Numbered from the stretch's first letter, positions 9,317 through 18,819 are shown. The stretch: DNA of 64,000 bases from Flavobacteriales bacterium (GCA_013205245.1 JABMNH010000022.1:1-64000), one strand, 5' to 3'. Notes: a model not told the origin generated them from the sequence alone. Numbers and translations: made by a program.

Positions 9317-11467
9317 ATGGAGAAAGAACAGTTTTATTACGACAACAAAATTGTTAGAATGTTCCTCTATGCCACTATTATCTGGGGTGTTGTAGGCATG
9401 TTAGTCGGGTTACTTGTAGCCTTCTTATTTATTTTCCCAAACTATTTAGGAGATTTTCCTTGGCTTAGTTTTGGTAGATTAAGACCTTTGCATACCAATG
9501 CCGCTATTTTTGCATTTGTAGGAAATGGTGTCTTTTTGGGGATTTACTATTCTATGCAACGCCTTCTTAAGGCTAGAATGTTTAATGATACTTTAAGTAA
9601 GATTCATTTTTGGGGATGGCAAGCCATTATTGTAGCTGCCGCCATTACATTACCTCTTGGGTTAAGCTCTTCTAAAGAATATGCCGAACTAGAATGGCCT
9701 ATAGATATTGCTATTACACTAATTTGGGTGGTTATGGGTATCAACATGATTGGTACAATTTTAAAACGCCGCCAACGTCATATTTATGTAGCCATTTGGT
9801 TTTACATTGCTACACTCATAACTGTAGCTGTTTTACATATTTTCAATAATTTAGAAATACCAGTTTCTGCATTTAAAAGTTATTCTGTTTATGCAGGTGT
9901 TCAAGATGCCATGGTACAATGGTGGTATGGTCATAATGCTGTGGCCTTTTTCTTAACAACGCCCGTACTTGGTTTGATGTACTATTTTGTACCTAAAGTC
10001 GCCAACAGACCAGTCTATTCATATAAATTATCTATTGTCCATTTTTGGTCATTAATCTTTATTTATATCTGGGCAGGACCACATCATTTATTATACACAG
10101 CTCTGCCAGAATGGGCTCAAAATTTGGGTACTGTATTTTCTATAATGCTTATATTTCCATCTTGGGGTGGTATGATAAACGGACTGCTAACTCTGCGTGG
10201 TGCTTGGGATAAAGTAAGAGAAAATCCTATTTTAAAATTCTTTGTTGTTGCCATTACTGGATATGGGATGAGCACTTTTGAAGGGCCAATGTTGTCATTT
10301 AAAAGTCTTAATGCCATAACACACTATACAGATTGGATTATTGCCCACGTACATATTGGTACTTTGGCTTGGAACGGATTTATGATTTCGGGTATTTTAT
10401 ATTGGTTGGTTCAAAAACTGTGGAAAACCGAATTATATTCTAAGAAATTAGCAAATACCCATTTCTTAATCGGCACAATTGGTATTTTATTATATGCCGT
10501 TCCTCTTTATGTAGCTGGTTTTATGCAGGCTTCTATGTGGAAAGAATTTAATCCAGATGGCACTTTGGTTTACGGGAATTTTTTAGAAACCGTTACCAAG
10601 ATTATGCCGATGTATGTGATGCGTGCTTTTGGAGGGACACTTTATTTGACAGGATTTATTTTACTGGCAGTCAATGTTTTTAAAACTATTAAAAAAGGTG
10701 AATTTATAGAAGATGAATTAGCAGAAGCGCCAGCGCTTAAACCTATCAGTTCTGGCAGATTGGCAGGCGAAGGTTTACATTCTTGGCTTGAACGTAAAAC
10801 AGTTTTATTTACTGTTTTAACAACAGTTGCTGTTTTAATAGGTGGTGCTGTAGAAATTGTACCACTTCTAGTTGTGCCGTCAAACATTCCTACAATATCT
10901 AGTGTTAAACCATATACACCTTTAGAATTAGAAGGACGCGATATTTATATTAGAGAAGGCTGTAACAACTGTCATTCGCAAATGATCCGCCCATTCCGTT
11001 CAGAAGTTGAACGTTATGGCGAGTATTCTAAAGCAGGTGAGTTTGTTTATGACCATCCATTCTTATGGGGGTCAAGACGTACTGGTCCAGATTTACATCG
11101 CATAGGTCAAAAATATAACGACAACTGGCATTTTAACCATATGATAGATCCTAGATCTACATCTCCAGGTTCAATTATGCCTCGTTATCCTTGGTTAGCC
11201 ACAACCGATTTAGATGTGTCTTTAACTGTCAAAAAGATGGATGTTATGGTAACATTAGGCGTGCCTTATACGAATTTCGAAATGGACAAAGCTTTATACT
11301 TGTTGAAAAATCAAGCTTTAGAAATCGAAAATAATTTAATGCAAGATCCTGAGTTTAAAAAGTCTTATGTTAACAGTAATATTAAAGATAAAGAAATAGT
11401 TGCTTTAATTTCTTACTTACAACGTTTGGGAACTGATATTAAAGCCAATAAAACGGCATTAAAATAA
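9317..11467 (+). CDS. ccoNO: cbb3-type cytochrome c oxidase, fused CcoN-CcoO subunit
   Basis: Residues 1 to about 470 are the heme-copper oxidase catalytic subunit CcoN, with many membrane helices. Histidine ligands are visible in RPLHTNAAIFAF, WWYGHNAVAFF, AGPHHLLYTALP and WIIAHVHIGTLAWN. After a linker and one further helix (about 495-515), the rest is CcoO, a membrane-anchored monoheme cytochrome c with C549-N-N-C552-H553 and a later methionine-rich region (SPGSIMPRYPW). The N-O fusion is common in Bacteroidota. The enzyme reduces O2 at low oxygen tension and pumps protons in the inner membrane. It is followed 4 bases later by ccoQ. Confidence 0.96.
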   Translation: MEKEQFYYDNKIVRMFLYATIIWGVVGMLVGLLVAFLFIFPNYLGDFPWLSFGRLRPLHTNAAIFAFVGNGVFLGIYYSMQRLLKARMFNDTLSKIHFWGWQAIIVAAAITLPLGLSSSKEYAELEWPIDIAITLIWVVMGINMIGTILKRRQRHIYVAIWFYIATLITVAVLHIFNNLEIPVSAFKSYSVYAGVQDAMVQWWYGHNAVAFFLTTPVLGLMYYFVPKVANRPVYSYKLSIVHFWSLIFIYIWAGPHHLLYTALPEWAQNLGTVFSIMLIFPSWGGMINGLLTLRGAWDKVRENPILKFFVVAITGYGMSTFEGPMLSFKSLNAITHYTDWIIAHVHIGTLAWNGFMISGILYWLVQKLWKTELYSKKLANTHFLIGTIGILLYAVPLYVAGFMQASMWKEFNPDGTLVYGNFLETVTKIMPMYVMRAFGGTLYLTGFILLAVNVFKTIKKGEFIEDELAEAPALKPISSGRLAGEGLHSWLERKTVLFTVLTTVAVLIGGAVEIVPLLVVPSNIPTISSVKPYTPLELEGRDIYIREGCNNCHSQMIRPFRSEVERYGEYSKAGEFVYDHPFLWGSRRTGPDLHRIGQKYNDNWHFNHMIDPRSTSPGSIMPRYPWLATTDLDVSLTVKKMDVMVTLGVPYTNFEMDKALYLLKNQALEIENNLMQDPEFKKSYVNSNIKDKEIVALISYLQRLGTDIKANKTALK

Positions 11468-11471
11468 AAAT

Positions 11472-11639
11472 ATGATACGTTTTGCAAAACATTATTTTGA
11501 AGGTATTGGTGGGATAGAAATTTATCCTATTATCTCTCTTGTATTATTTTTTACAGTATTTGTTACGATGCTTGTCATTGTAAATAAAATACCTAAAAAA
11601 GATATAAAAGATCACAGTAAAATGCCTTTAGATTCTTAA
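11472..11639 (+). CDS. ccoQ: cbb3 oxidase small subunit CcoQ
   Basis: A 55-residue reading frame, MIRFAKHYFEGIGG..., starts 4 bases after the ccoNO stop and ends 11 bases before ccoP. It has one membrane helix (about residues 15-38, IYPIISLVLFFTVFVTMLVI) and a lysine-rich cytoplasmic tail. This is the size, topology and place expected for CcoQ/FixQ, a subunit that stabilises the complex. It is easy to miss because of its length. Confidence 0.85.
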   Translation: MIRFAKHYFEGIGGIEIYPIISLVLFFTVFVTMLVIVNKIPKKDIKDHSKMPLDS

Positions 11640-11650
11640 AATTTAAAACT

Positions 11651-12289
11651 ATGACTACAAATAAAGAACAATCATTTATAAAACGATTAATGAAATCGTT
11701 AACCAAAGCCAACGAGCTTGGGCAAGAAGACAAAGTAATGACCGATCATGATTATGATGGTATTAGAGAATTAAACAATGTTTTGCCTCCATGGTGGCTT
11801 TACGGATTTTATATTACAATTATTATCGGCATCTTTTATTACGTGCAAGTTTTTACAAATTCAGAAGAATACAGTCAAGATAAAGAGTTTGTAAATGATG
11901 TTGAACAAGCAAATAAAGATATTGAAGCATACAAAACAGCGCATCCAGAATTGTTTAAAACTGATGTTGTTTTATTTACTGATGCCGAAAATTTAGCCGC
12001 TGGTAAAACTATTTTTGAGGCAACATGTTTAGCCTGTCATATGGCTGATGGCGGTGGTGGTATTGGACCAAATCTTACCGATGACCATTGGATTTTAGGT
12101 GGCGGTATAGAAAAAATATATCATACTATTTCAGAAGGTGGACGTCCTGGTAAGGGAATGATTCCTTGGAAAGGGTCTTTTAAACCAATGCAAATACAAC
12201 AGGTGGCTAGTTATGTCATTTCTTTGCAAGGCACAACACCCGCCAATCCAAAAGCTTCTGAAGGCGATATAGTGTGGACAAAACAGTAG
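11651..12289 (+). CDS. ccoP: cbb3 oxidase cytochrome c subunit CcoP
   Basis: The 212-residue protein has an N-terminal stretch with the CcoP-type sequence DHDYDGIRELNNVLPPWW, one membrane helix (about 47-67), and a single periplasmic cytochrome c domain with C126-L-A-C129-H130. A methionine that could be the distal ligand lies in GKGMIPWKG. Proteobacterial CcoP is about 300 residues with two hemes; only one heme motif is present here. The subunit passes electrons from soluble cytochromes to CcoO. It starts 11 bases after ccoQ. Confidence 0.93.
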   Translation: MTTNKEQSFIKRLMKSLTKANELGQEDKVMTDHDYDGIRELNNVLPPWWLYGFYITIIIGIFYYVQVFTNSEEYSQDKEFVNDVEQANKDIEAYKTAHPELFKTDVVLFTDAENLAAGKTIFEATCLACHMADGGGGIGPNLTDDHWILGGGIEKIYHTISEGGRPGKGMIPWKGSFKPMQIQQVASYVISLQGTTPANPKASEGDIVWTKQ

Positions 12290-12363
12290 TGTGTTTTCGT
12301 TCTGGAAATGCATTAATGTGTTTTTGATTTTTTTAGTTAGTAGTAGGAAGGCTTCCATAGGGT

Positions 12364-12388
12364 TTTGTTATAAATGTTTCATAACAAA
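12364..12388. promoter_or_regulatory. Inverted repeat upstream of ccoG, candidate operator
   Basis: TTTGTTAT (12364-12371) and ATAACAAA (12381-12388) are perfect 8-base arms around 9 bases. The centre lies roughly 40 bases before the start site predicted from the TACATTTG element at 12403, a position typical for class II activators. The regulator is not identified. Confidence 0.4.
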
Positions 12389-12402
12389 TTTTTAATCTGT
12401 TG

Positions 12403-12410
12403 TACATTTG
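12403..12410 (+). promoter_or_regulatory. Promoter -7 element for ccoG
   Basis: TACATTTG matches TAnnTTTG exactly, 39 bases before the ccoG start and after a 160-base gap, so ccoG probably begins a second transcript. Confidence 0.5.
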
Positions 12411-12449
12411 TAATCTTAATTTTAGGTAGCCTTTTTTTAATCAGAAGCA

Positions 12450-13865
12450 ATGATAAATCAGGATAAAGATAATTTTAGGGATTCTATAGGTACCATTAAT
12501 GAAGATGGTGACCGCAACGTTATATATCCTAAAAAGCCCAAAGGAATTTATTATAAATATAGAACTCTAATTAGTTGGGTTTTACTTGTTGCTTTAGTAA
12601 GTGCACCATTCATTAAAATAAACGGAAACCAGTTTTTATTATTTAATGTTTTAAAGGGGAAGTACAATATTTTTGGACAACCTTTTTGGCCACAAGATTT
12701 TTATCTGTTGGTAATATCAATGCTTATTGGTGTAGTATTTGTCATTCTATTTACTGTAATTTTTGGACGTATTTTTTGTGGTTGGATTTGCCCACAAACC
12801 ATTTTTATGGAAATGGTGTTTCGCAAAATAGAATACCTCATAGAAGGCGATAGAAGCAAACAAATTAAACTCGATAAACAAGCTTGGAATACCGAAAAAG
12901 TACTTAAAAAAAGTTCAAAATGGTTTATTTTTTACATCCTATCATTTGGTATAGCAAATGTATTTCTAGCCTATTTTATTGGGAGTGATGAATTGCTAAA
13001 ATATATTTTTGAAGGACCTTCAAATCATATTGATATACTTATAAAATTGGGTGTATTTTCTTTGGTTTTCTTTTTTGTTTTTGCATGGTTTAGAGAACAA
13101 GTGTGTATTATAGCCTGTCCTTACGGAAGGTTACAAGGCGTCTTGTTAGACGATAATTCTGTTGTTGTTGCTTACGATTATAATCGTGGCGAAAGTGAAG
13201 AAGGACGCTCTAAATTAAGAAAAGACGAAGACAGAGCAGACAAAGGCTTTGGCGATTGTATCGATTGTAAACAATGCGTTCATGTTTGTCCTACAGGGAT
13301 AGATATACGTAATGGCACACAACTAGAATGTATAAATTGTACAGCTTGTATAGATGCTTGCGATGAGATTATGGATACCGTAGGCTTTGAAAAAGGATTG
13401 ATAAGTTATGCTTCAGAAAATAACATCGCCAAAGGCGAAAAGTTCAAATTCAACCTTAGAATAAAAAGTTATGTTGTTGTTTTAAGCTTGATGATAATTG
13501 CTTTGGTAACCCTTTTATTTTTGCGTAGCGATATTGAAGCAACTGTTTTAAGATTACCAGGACAGATGTTTACCACAACAGAAACAACAGTTACCAATGT
13601 TTATACATTTACTTTGGTTAATAAAACCGTCACTAATTTTAAAGACCTTCAAATAAAATTGATAACGCAAAAGGGATTTTTAAAAGTAATAGGAGGTAAG
13701 ATTAGTTTAGATAACAATAAATTGACAGAAGGCACAATCTTTATTACGATTGATAAAAAAGATTTATCATCATCAAAAGTTGAATTAGAAGTAGGTATTT
13801 ATCAAGGCGATAAATTAATAGAAACAACAACAACCAATTTCCCATCGCCTTTAAGGATAAATTAA
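12450..13865 (+). CDS. ccoG: cbb3 oxidase accessory ferredoxin-like protein CcoG
   Basis: The 471-residue membrane protein has several N-terminal helices, FCGWICPQT and IIACPYGRLQG, and a double 4Fe-4S ferredoxin cluster region. The first set is C270, C273, C276, C280 (CIDCKQCVHVCPTG); the second is CINCTACIDAC about 23 residues later. A final periplasmic Ig-like domain ends the protein. CcoG (RdxA/FixG) is thought to reduce copper for insertion into cbb3 oxidase. It is followed closely by ccoH. Confidence 0.95.
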   Translation: MINQDKDNFRDSIGTINEDGDRNVIYPKKPKGIYYKYRTLISWVLLVALVSAPFIKINGNQFLLFNVLKGKYNIFGQPFWPQDFYLLVISMLIGVVFVILFTVIFGRIFCGWICPQTIFMEMVFRKIEYLIEGDRSKQIKLDKQAWNTEKVLKKSSKWFIFYILSFGIANVFLAYFIGSDELLKYIFEGPSNHIDILIKLGVFSLVFFFVFAWFREQVCIIACPYGRLQGVLLDDNSVVVAYDYNRGESEEGRSKLRKDEDRADKGFGDCIDCKQCVHVCPTGIDIRNGTQLECINCTACIDACDEIMDTVGFEKGLISYASENNIAKGEKFKFNLRIKSYVVVLSLMIIALVTLLFLRSDIEATVLRLPGQMFTTTETTVTNVYTFTLVNKTVTNFKDLQIKLITQKGFLKVIGGKISLDNNKLTEGTIFITIDKKDLSSSKVELEVGIYQGDKLIETTTTNFPSPLRIN

Positions 13866-13898
13866 AAGGGTATATTTAAGGCCTATTAAATTAAAAAT

Positions 13899-14351
13899 AT
13901 GAAAATAAAGATAAATTGGGGTACGGCTATTGTTATTGTTATGGCAGTGTTTATGGTATTTATTTTACAATATGTGTACCGCGCTTCTGTTTACGATAAA
14001 TACGAACATCATCTAGTAGCAGACGATTATTATAAAGACGAACTTAATTATCAAGAACAAATTGATAAGGAAGAAAATGCCAACAAATTGATAGAAAACG
14101 TCAAGATAATTAAATCAGAACTTGGTTTAAATATTGTTTTTCCAAAAGAATTTGAAGCTTCTAAAATTAGCGGAGACATTAAATTTTTGAGACCTTCAAA
14201 TGTAAAACTCGATTTTAAGGAAGACATTAAATTGACAGACAATACTTTTTTTATTTCAAATAAAGATTTGGTTGCTGGCAAATACAATATAAGCATAGAT
14301 TGGCGCTACAATACAAAAGGTTATATGTATAAAACCATTTATATTTTTTAA
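13899..14351 (+). CDS. ccoH: FixH/CcoH family assembly protein
   Basis: A 150-residue protein with one N-terminal membrane helix (about 8-28) and a periplasmic beta-rich domain, including DDYYKDELNYQEQI, which is characteristic of FixH. CcoH helps assemble the cbb3 complex. It lies 33 bases after ccoG and 2 bases before the next gene, so it is part of the same transcript. Confidence 0.88.
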   Translation: MKIKINWGTAIVIVMAVFMVFILQYVYRASVYDKYEHHLVADDYYKDELNYQEQIDKEENANKLIENVKIIKSELGLNIVFPKEFEASKISGDIKFLRPSNVKLDFKEDIKLTDNTFFISNKDLVAGKYNISIDWRYNTKGYMYKTIYIF

Positions 14352-14353
14352 AC

Positions 14354-15112
14354 ATGTTAGCTACAGCATTATTTTTAGGATTGCTAGGCAGTTTTCATTG
14401 TCTAGGTATGTGTGGCCCAATAGCCTTTGTTTTGCCATTAAATAGAGATAATAAAGTAAAGAGTATTGCCCAAACATTGTTATATCATTTAGGAAGACTT
14501 CTCAGTTATACCACTATTGGTTTACTTTTTGGTTTGTTAGGTAAAGGGCTGTATATAGCTGGATTACAACAAAATTTATCTGTATTAATAGGTGTTTTAA
14601 TGATATTAGTTGTCATTATTCCGAATTCAATTTTACAAAAAATTAAAATCACAAGACCCATTTTTAGTCTTGTATCAAAGGTAAAAATGGGGTTGGGTTT
14701 ATATCTCAAAAAATCGTCATTAAAAGCCTTCTTTTCAATAGGTATTTTAAACGGATTGCTACCTTGTGGATTGGTCTATATGGCCTTGTTTGGAGCTGTT
14801 TCAACAGGGTCTGGTTTTAATGGTGCTGTTTATATGATACTTTTCGGATTGGGCACAATTCCTATGATGACGGCAGCGCTTATTTTTGGAAATTTTTTAA
14901 AAGTGTCACTTAGAAACAAAATTCAAAAGGCAATTCCTATATTTGTAATAATTATTGGTGTATTATTTATTTTAAGAGGATTGGGATTAGGGATTCCCTA
15001 TATTTCACCTCCTCAAAAAATGTTAAAAATAAATTCAAAACCAATGAAAATGAATCACAGTTCAAATATTTTGTATTTAAAAAAGGAATTTAATGAGTTC
15101 TCAAAAGCATAA
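14354..15112 (+). CDS. TauE/SafE-like membrane protein (CcoH2 type)
   Basis: A 252-residue polytopic protein with about six helices. FHCLGMCGPIAF in the first helix and LNGLLPCGLVYMAL in the fourth are the two cysteine-containing motifs of the cytochrome-biogenesis-like family often placed after ccoG-ccoH. A Met- and His-containing tail (KPMKMNHSS) could bind copper. The role in copper supply to the oxidase is inferred from position and motifs. The last 20 bases overlap the next gene. Confidence 0.82.
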   Translation: MLATALFLGLLGSFHCLGMCGPIAFVLPLNRDNKVKSIAQTLLYHLGRLLSYTTIGLLFGLLGKGLYIAGLQQNLSVLIGVLMILVVIIPNSILQKIKITRPIFSLVSKVKMGLGLYLKKSSLKAFFSIGILNGLLPCGLVYMALFGAVSTGSGFNGAVYMILFGLGTIPMMTAALIFGNFLKVSLRNKIQKAIPIFVIIIGVLFILRGLGLGIPYISPPQKMLKINSKPMKMNHSSNILYLKKEFNEFSKA

Positions 15113-15956
15113 ATTAACAGCGCAAGATTTTTTAGAGATTAGTTCTACCGAAGATTTAAGACAAAAACTTTCTGAAAAAAAAATAGGCACTTCAAAAGTC
15201 GACCGTATTTTAGAGTATGAAGCCGATTTAGAATTGTTGCAAATAGAACTTGTAAAGTTGCAGCAATGGGTTATGAATAACAAAAAGCGTGTTGTCATAA
15301 TTTTCGAAGGGCGTGATGCGGCTGGTAAAGGGGGTAATATCCGCCGATTTACAGAGCATTTAAATCCACGTTCAGTAAGATTGGTAGCCTTAAATAAACC
15401 TACAGAAATAGAACGCGGGCAGTGGTATTTTAGACGTTACGTTAAACATTTACCAAATAGAGGCGAAATTGTTTTTTTTGACAGAAGTTGGTATAATCGC
15501 GCCGTGGTAGAGCCCGTTATGAATTTTTGTGATGAGCAACAGTACAAACAATTTATCTATAAAGTGCCCGAATTTGAGCACATGTTGTATGAAGATGGCG
15601 TCATCATTATTAAATTCTGGTTGTCTATATCTAAAGAAGAACAACTCAAACGTTTCGATTCACGCAATAATAATCCGCTTAAGCGATGGAAATTTAGCCA
15701 AGTAGATCAAAAAGGACAAGAATTATGGGATAAATATTCTTATTATAAAGAACAAATGTTTAGCAAAACACACATGTCTTACAGCCCTTGGATAATTGTA
15801 AGAACCAACGATAAAATGGCAGCGCGTTTAGAAAGTATTCGGTATGTACTTTCTCAATTTGATTATGACGATAAAAAAGAAACGAAGCTAAATTTAATAC
15901 CAGATCCAAATATTATAGTTCGTTATTTTAGATCATCAAGACATAATAAAGAGTAA
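15093..15956 (+). CDS. ppk2: Polyphosphate kinase 2 (first of a pair)
   Basis: PPK2-family P-loop phosphotransferase of 287 residues, which transfers phosphate between polyphosphate and nucleotides. Walker A is FEGRDAAGKGGNIRRF, followed by lid-region residues RGQWYFRRY and the Walker B/DRSW block FDRSWYNRAVVEPVM. Its length and lack of duplication indicate a single-domain PPK2. The ATG at 15093 lies inside the end of the preceding membrane protein gene (20-base overlap), indicating translational coupling to the cco locus. Confidence 0.92.
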   Translation: MSSQKHKLTAQDFLEISSTEDLRQKLSEKKIGTSKVDRILEYEADLELLQIELVKLQQWVMNNKKRVVIIFEGRDAAGKGGNIRRFTEHLNPRSVRLVALNKPTEIERGQWYFRRYVKHLPNRGEIVFFDRSWYNRAVVEPVMNFCDEQQYKQFIYKVPEFEHMLYEDGVIIIKFWLSISKEEQLKRFDSRNNNPLKRWKFSQVDQKGQELWDKYSYYKEQMFSKTHMSYSPWIIVRTNDKMAARLESIRYVLSQFDYDDKKETKLNLIPDPNIIVRYFRSSRHNKE

Positions 15957-15960
15957 TGCT

Positions 15961-16746
15961 ATGGAAAAGAGCTTTTTAGAAAGTGATGTGGATAAATTGA
16001 ATTCTAATAAAGGTATATTATCTTTATTTAATTCAAAACCTTTTAGTACAACAAAAGCATTGCGCTATGTAAAATATCAGAAAGACCTTAATAAGTTACA
16101 ATTAGAACTTATTAGAATGCACACTTGGGTAATAAATAATAATAAACGTGTTATTGTTATTTTTGAAGGCCGTGATGGTGCTGGAAAAGGTGGTGCTATA
16201 AGACGTATTACCGAACGCTTAAATCCTAGGCATTATTATGATGTTGCATTGCCAAAACCATCTATAGAAGAACAAGGTCAGTGGTATTTTCAACGTTATC
16301 TTTCCGAATTTCCAAAAGCAGGCGAAATTGTTTTTTTTGATAGAAGTTGGTATAATCGTGCGGTGGTAGAACCTGTAAACGGGTTTTGTAGTGAGCATCA
16401 ATATCAAATTTTTATGAATCAGGTAAACGACTTTGAACGTATGATTGCTGAATCTGATATTCAGATTGTAAAGATTTACATGTCTATATCTAAAACAGAA
16501 CAAGCGAGCCGTTTTGAAGATATTAAAAACAGTCCGTTAAAACAATGGAAGATGTCAAAAGTTGATGAACATGCTCAAGATTTATGGGATAAATACACTT
16601 TTTATAAAAACGAAATGTTTGCCAAAACAAGCTCCCAGATAGCACCATGGAAAGTGATACGCGCTAATAGAAAAACCGAAGCAAGGGTTAATGCTATAAA
16701 ACATATTTTAGACGTCATTCCTTATGACAAAAATATTGAAGTGTAG
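15961..16746 (+). CDS. ppk2: Polyphosphate kinase 2 (second of a pair)
   Basis: A 261-residue paralogue of the preceding gene, 4 bases downstream, with the same order of motifs: FEGRDGAGKGGAIRRI, EQGQWYFQRY and FDRSWYNRAVVEPVN. The two are clearly tandem duplicates but differ in the insert after Walker A (ALPKPSIEEQ versus ALNKPTEIER), so they may have different nucleotide preference. No terminator was found after it. Confidence 0.92.
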   Translation: MEKSFLESDVDKLNSNKGILSLFNSKPFSTTKALRYVKYQKDLNKLQLELIRMHTWVINNNKRVIVIFEGRDGAGKGGAIRRITERLNPRHYYDVALPKPSIEEQGQWYFQRYLSEFPKAGEIVFFDRSWYNRAVVEPVNGFCSEHQYQIFMNQVNDFERMIAESDIQIVKIYMSISKTEQASRFEDIKNSPLKQWKMSKVDEHAQDLWDKYTFYKNEMFAKTSSQIAPWKVIRANRKTEARVNAIKHILDVIPYDKNIEV

Positions 16747-16796
16747 TTTTATCTTAATAATTCACCAATGCTCTGTGTTGCCGTTTTTGTTATTAC

Positions 16797-16842
16797 CTAT
16801 CCTTTGGAGAGGTCGGAAATGCTTTTTTGCAGTTTTAGTGAG
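16797..16842. repeat. Possible degenerate dispersed repeat
   Basis: CCTTTGGAGAGG followed by GTGAGGTG in the short convergent gap resembles a degraded copy of a family of intergenic repeats I associate with flavobacterial genomes. There is no second copy in the window to confirm it. Confidence 0.25.
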
Positions 16843-16850
16843 GTGAAAAA

Positions 16851-18770
16851 TTAGTTGCTAAACTTGGTTTTAAGATCTTCGAGACTTTTATTAGAGCCTA
16901 CCAATGTTACAATATCGCCAACACGCAACAGTGTGTAACCATGCGAAATAATAAATTGTCCTCTACGTTTTAATGAAAGCATAATGACATCAGAAGGCAA
17001 GCGCAAATCGCGTAAGCGCAAACCAGCAATATCTTTATTTAAAATTTCTATATCAATAGAATCCTGACCTTTATCCATACCCAATAAAAGTGTGGTAGCA
17101 TTTGGTGAGCGCACAAAGTGGCCTAATAGGCTTACAATAGCCGTAGATGGATCAATAATTTTAGCACCTAGCTTATGGAATTTATCAAAGTTAATGCGCT
17201 CATTTAAACGCACAATAATATCTTTTGTGCCAAAATGTTCAAATATAAGTGTGGCAATCTCAAGATTCCGATTGTCATCTAACATTAAAATAGCAGCTTC
17301 TGTTAGGTCTAGATTTAATATTTTTAAATCGGGTTTTGACAAACTTTTTACCACGACAATATTTAGTTCGGGATATTTTTCTACAAAATTTTCAATTGAT
17401 GTCACCATTCTTACCTGCCAATTGTTTTTTGTTAATTGATGCGCTAAAGCGATAGATTGGTTTTCTACGCCAAAAATTACAGCATCTCTAGAAGAATCGG
17501 ATTCTGATGTTTTAGCACGAAGATGACTTTCTTTTACATAATTTAATGACCATTTAAATAGCGGTGGACCAACCAATTGATTTAAAACAATTACTGCAAT
17601 AATAATTGTTTCAAATTCATAACCCCATGTAGGGAATTCGTGTGATATAATTGTGGCTAAACCTAATGCCACACCAGCTTGGGTTAAATAGGGCATCCAT
17701 GCAATAGGAGCATATTTTGTATCATCTTTGGCAGCATAAACCCCAAATATACCTCCAAAAAACAGGGAGACAAGTCGCAACACAAAAAAACCAACGGCTA
17801 TACCAAAGACACTTATTAGCGTTTGAAACGATAAGGAAGCACCTGTTAATGTAAAGAATACGATGTAAATAATGGGACTTATTTTTCGCAACAATTCAGA
17901 AAATTCAATACGATGATTGCTATAATTTGTCAAAATAAAACTTCCAATTATGGCAATTAATAATGGTTCTAATATTATTTCATGATGAAACCAATCTATT
18001 GAATAAGTTTTTACAAAACCGGCAAAAACATAAATACCGTAACCTAATAAAATAACAAAACCAGCTTTAATGTTTTGATTTAGTTTGAGTGAAAACGGAA
18101 TTTGTAATAATTTACCAACTAAATAGCCAAGCCCTATAGAAGTTATAAGTTCTACAATGAGCAGAAATAAGAAGAAAAATCCAATTTCTTCTCCATTAAT
18201 CAATGTTTTAGCCAAAGAAAAACAAATGGCAAATAATATAATTACCAATACATCTTTTACAACAGTTACACCCAAAACTGTTTTAGTAAATGGGCCGTTG
18301 GCGCGCATTTCGTTTATTACAGCTATGGCAGATGAAGGCGATCGCGCCACGAAAATTGTTCCAAAAAGCAAGGAAATTCCAAGTTTAGCAGGGGCGGGTA
18401 ATGATGCCATAAATGGGATGTATTGTGCTGTTAAATAAATAACGCTACTACTTAAAATAAACGTTATTAATAATTGCCCAATAACCATCCATTTTATACT
18501 TTTAAGACGGCTTCTTAAATCGTCTAGATACAATTCAGACCCTGCCGAAAATGCTATAATGGCAAGGGCAATTTCATTTAAAAATAATAAATCGTCTAAA
18601 GTTTCTTTTTCTATAAAGTTTAGAAGTGAAGAACCCGAAATGATTCCAGTTATTATTAAGCCCGTTATTAATGGGAATTTAATTTTTTGAAAGACAATAG
18701 CAATCTGATTAGAAGCTAAGGCAACTATTAAAAAACCAATAAGTAATGTCATTAATCTATAATAGTCCAA
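16851..18770 (-). CDS. CPA2-family monovalent cation:proton antiporter with TrkA-type domains
   Basis: A 639-residue protein. Residues 1 to about 400 form a Na+/H+ exchanger (KefB/RosB-like) membrane domain with roughly 12 helices and a conserved ARSPSSAIAVINE block. Residues about 425-540 form a Rossmann NAD-binding TrkA-N domain (VIFGVENQSIALAHQL). The end is a TrkA-C domain (about 560-639, DIAGLRLRDLRLPSDV). Likely K+ or Na+ for H+ exchange at the inner membrane with nucleotide control of gating. It stands alone, convergent with the ppk2 genes. Confidence 0.88.
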   Translation of the reverse strand: MDYYRLMTLLIGFLIVALASNQIAIVFQKIKFPLITGLIITGIISGSSLLNFIEKETLDDLLFLNEIALAIIAFSAGSELYLDDLRSRLKSIKWMVIGQLLITFILSSSVIYLTAQYIPFMASLPAPAKLGISLLFGTIFVARSPSSAIAVINEMRANGPFTKTVLGVTVVKDVLVIILFAICFSLAKTLINGEEIGFFFLFLLIVELITSIGLGYLVGKLLQIPFSLKLNQNIKAGFVILLGYGIYVFAGFVKTYSIDWFHHEIILEPLLIAIIGSFILTNYSNHRIEFSELLRKISPIIYIVFFTLTGASLSFQTLISVFGIAVGFFVLRLVSLFFGGIFGVYAAKDDTKYAPIAWMPYLTQAGVALGLATIISHEFPTWGYEFETIIIAVIVLNQLVGPPLFKWSLNYVKESHLRAKTSESDSSRDAVIFGVENQSIALAHQLTKNNWQVRMVTSIENFVEKYPELNIVVVKSLSKPDLKILNLDLTEAAILMLDDNRNLEIATLIFEHFGTKDIIVRLNERINFDKFHKLGAKIIDPSTAIVSLLGHFVRSPNATTLLLGMDKGQDSIDIEILNKDIAGLRLRDLRLPSDVIMLSLKRRGQFIISHGYTLLRVGDIVTLVGSNKSLEDLKTKFSN

Positions 18771-18819
18771 ATTGAATAGCAGTTTAAGTTGTTAAATATA
18801 AGAAAAGATGCGCAATACC

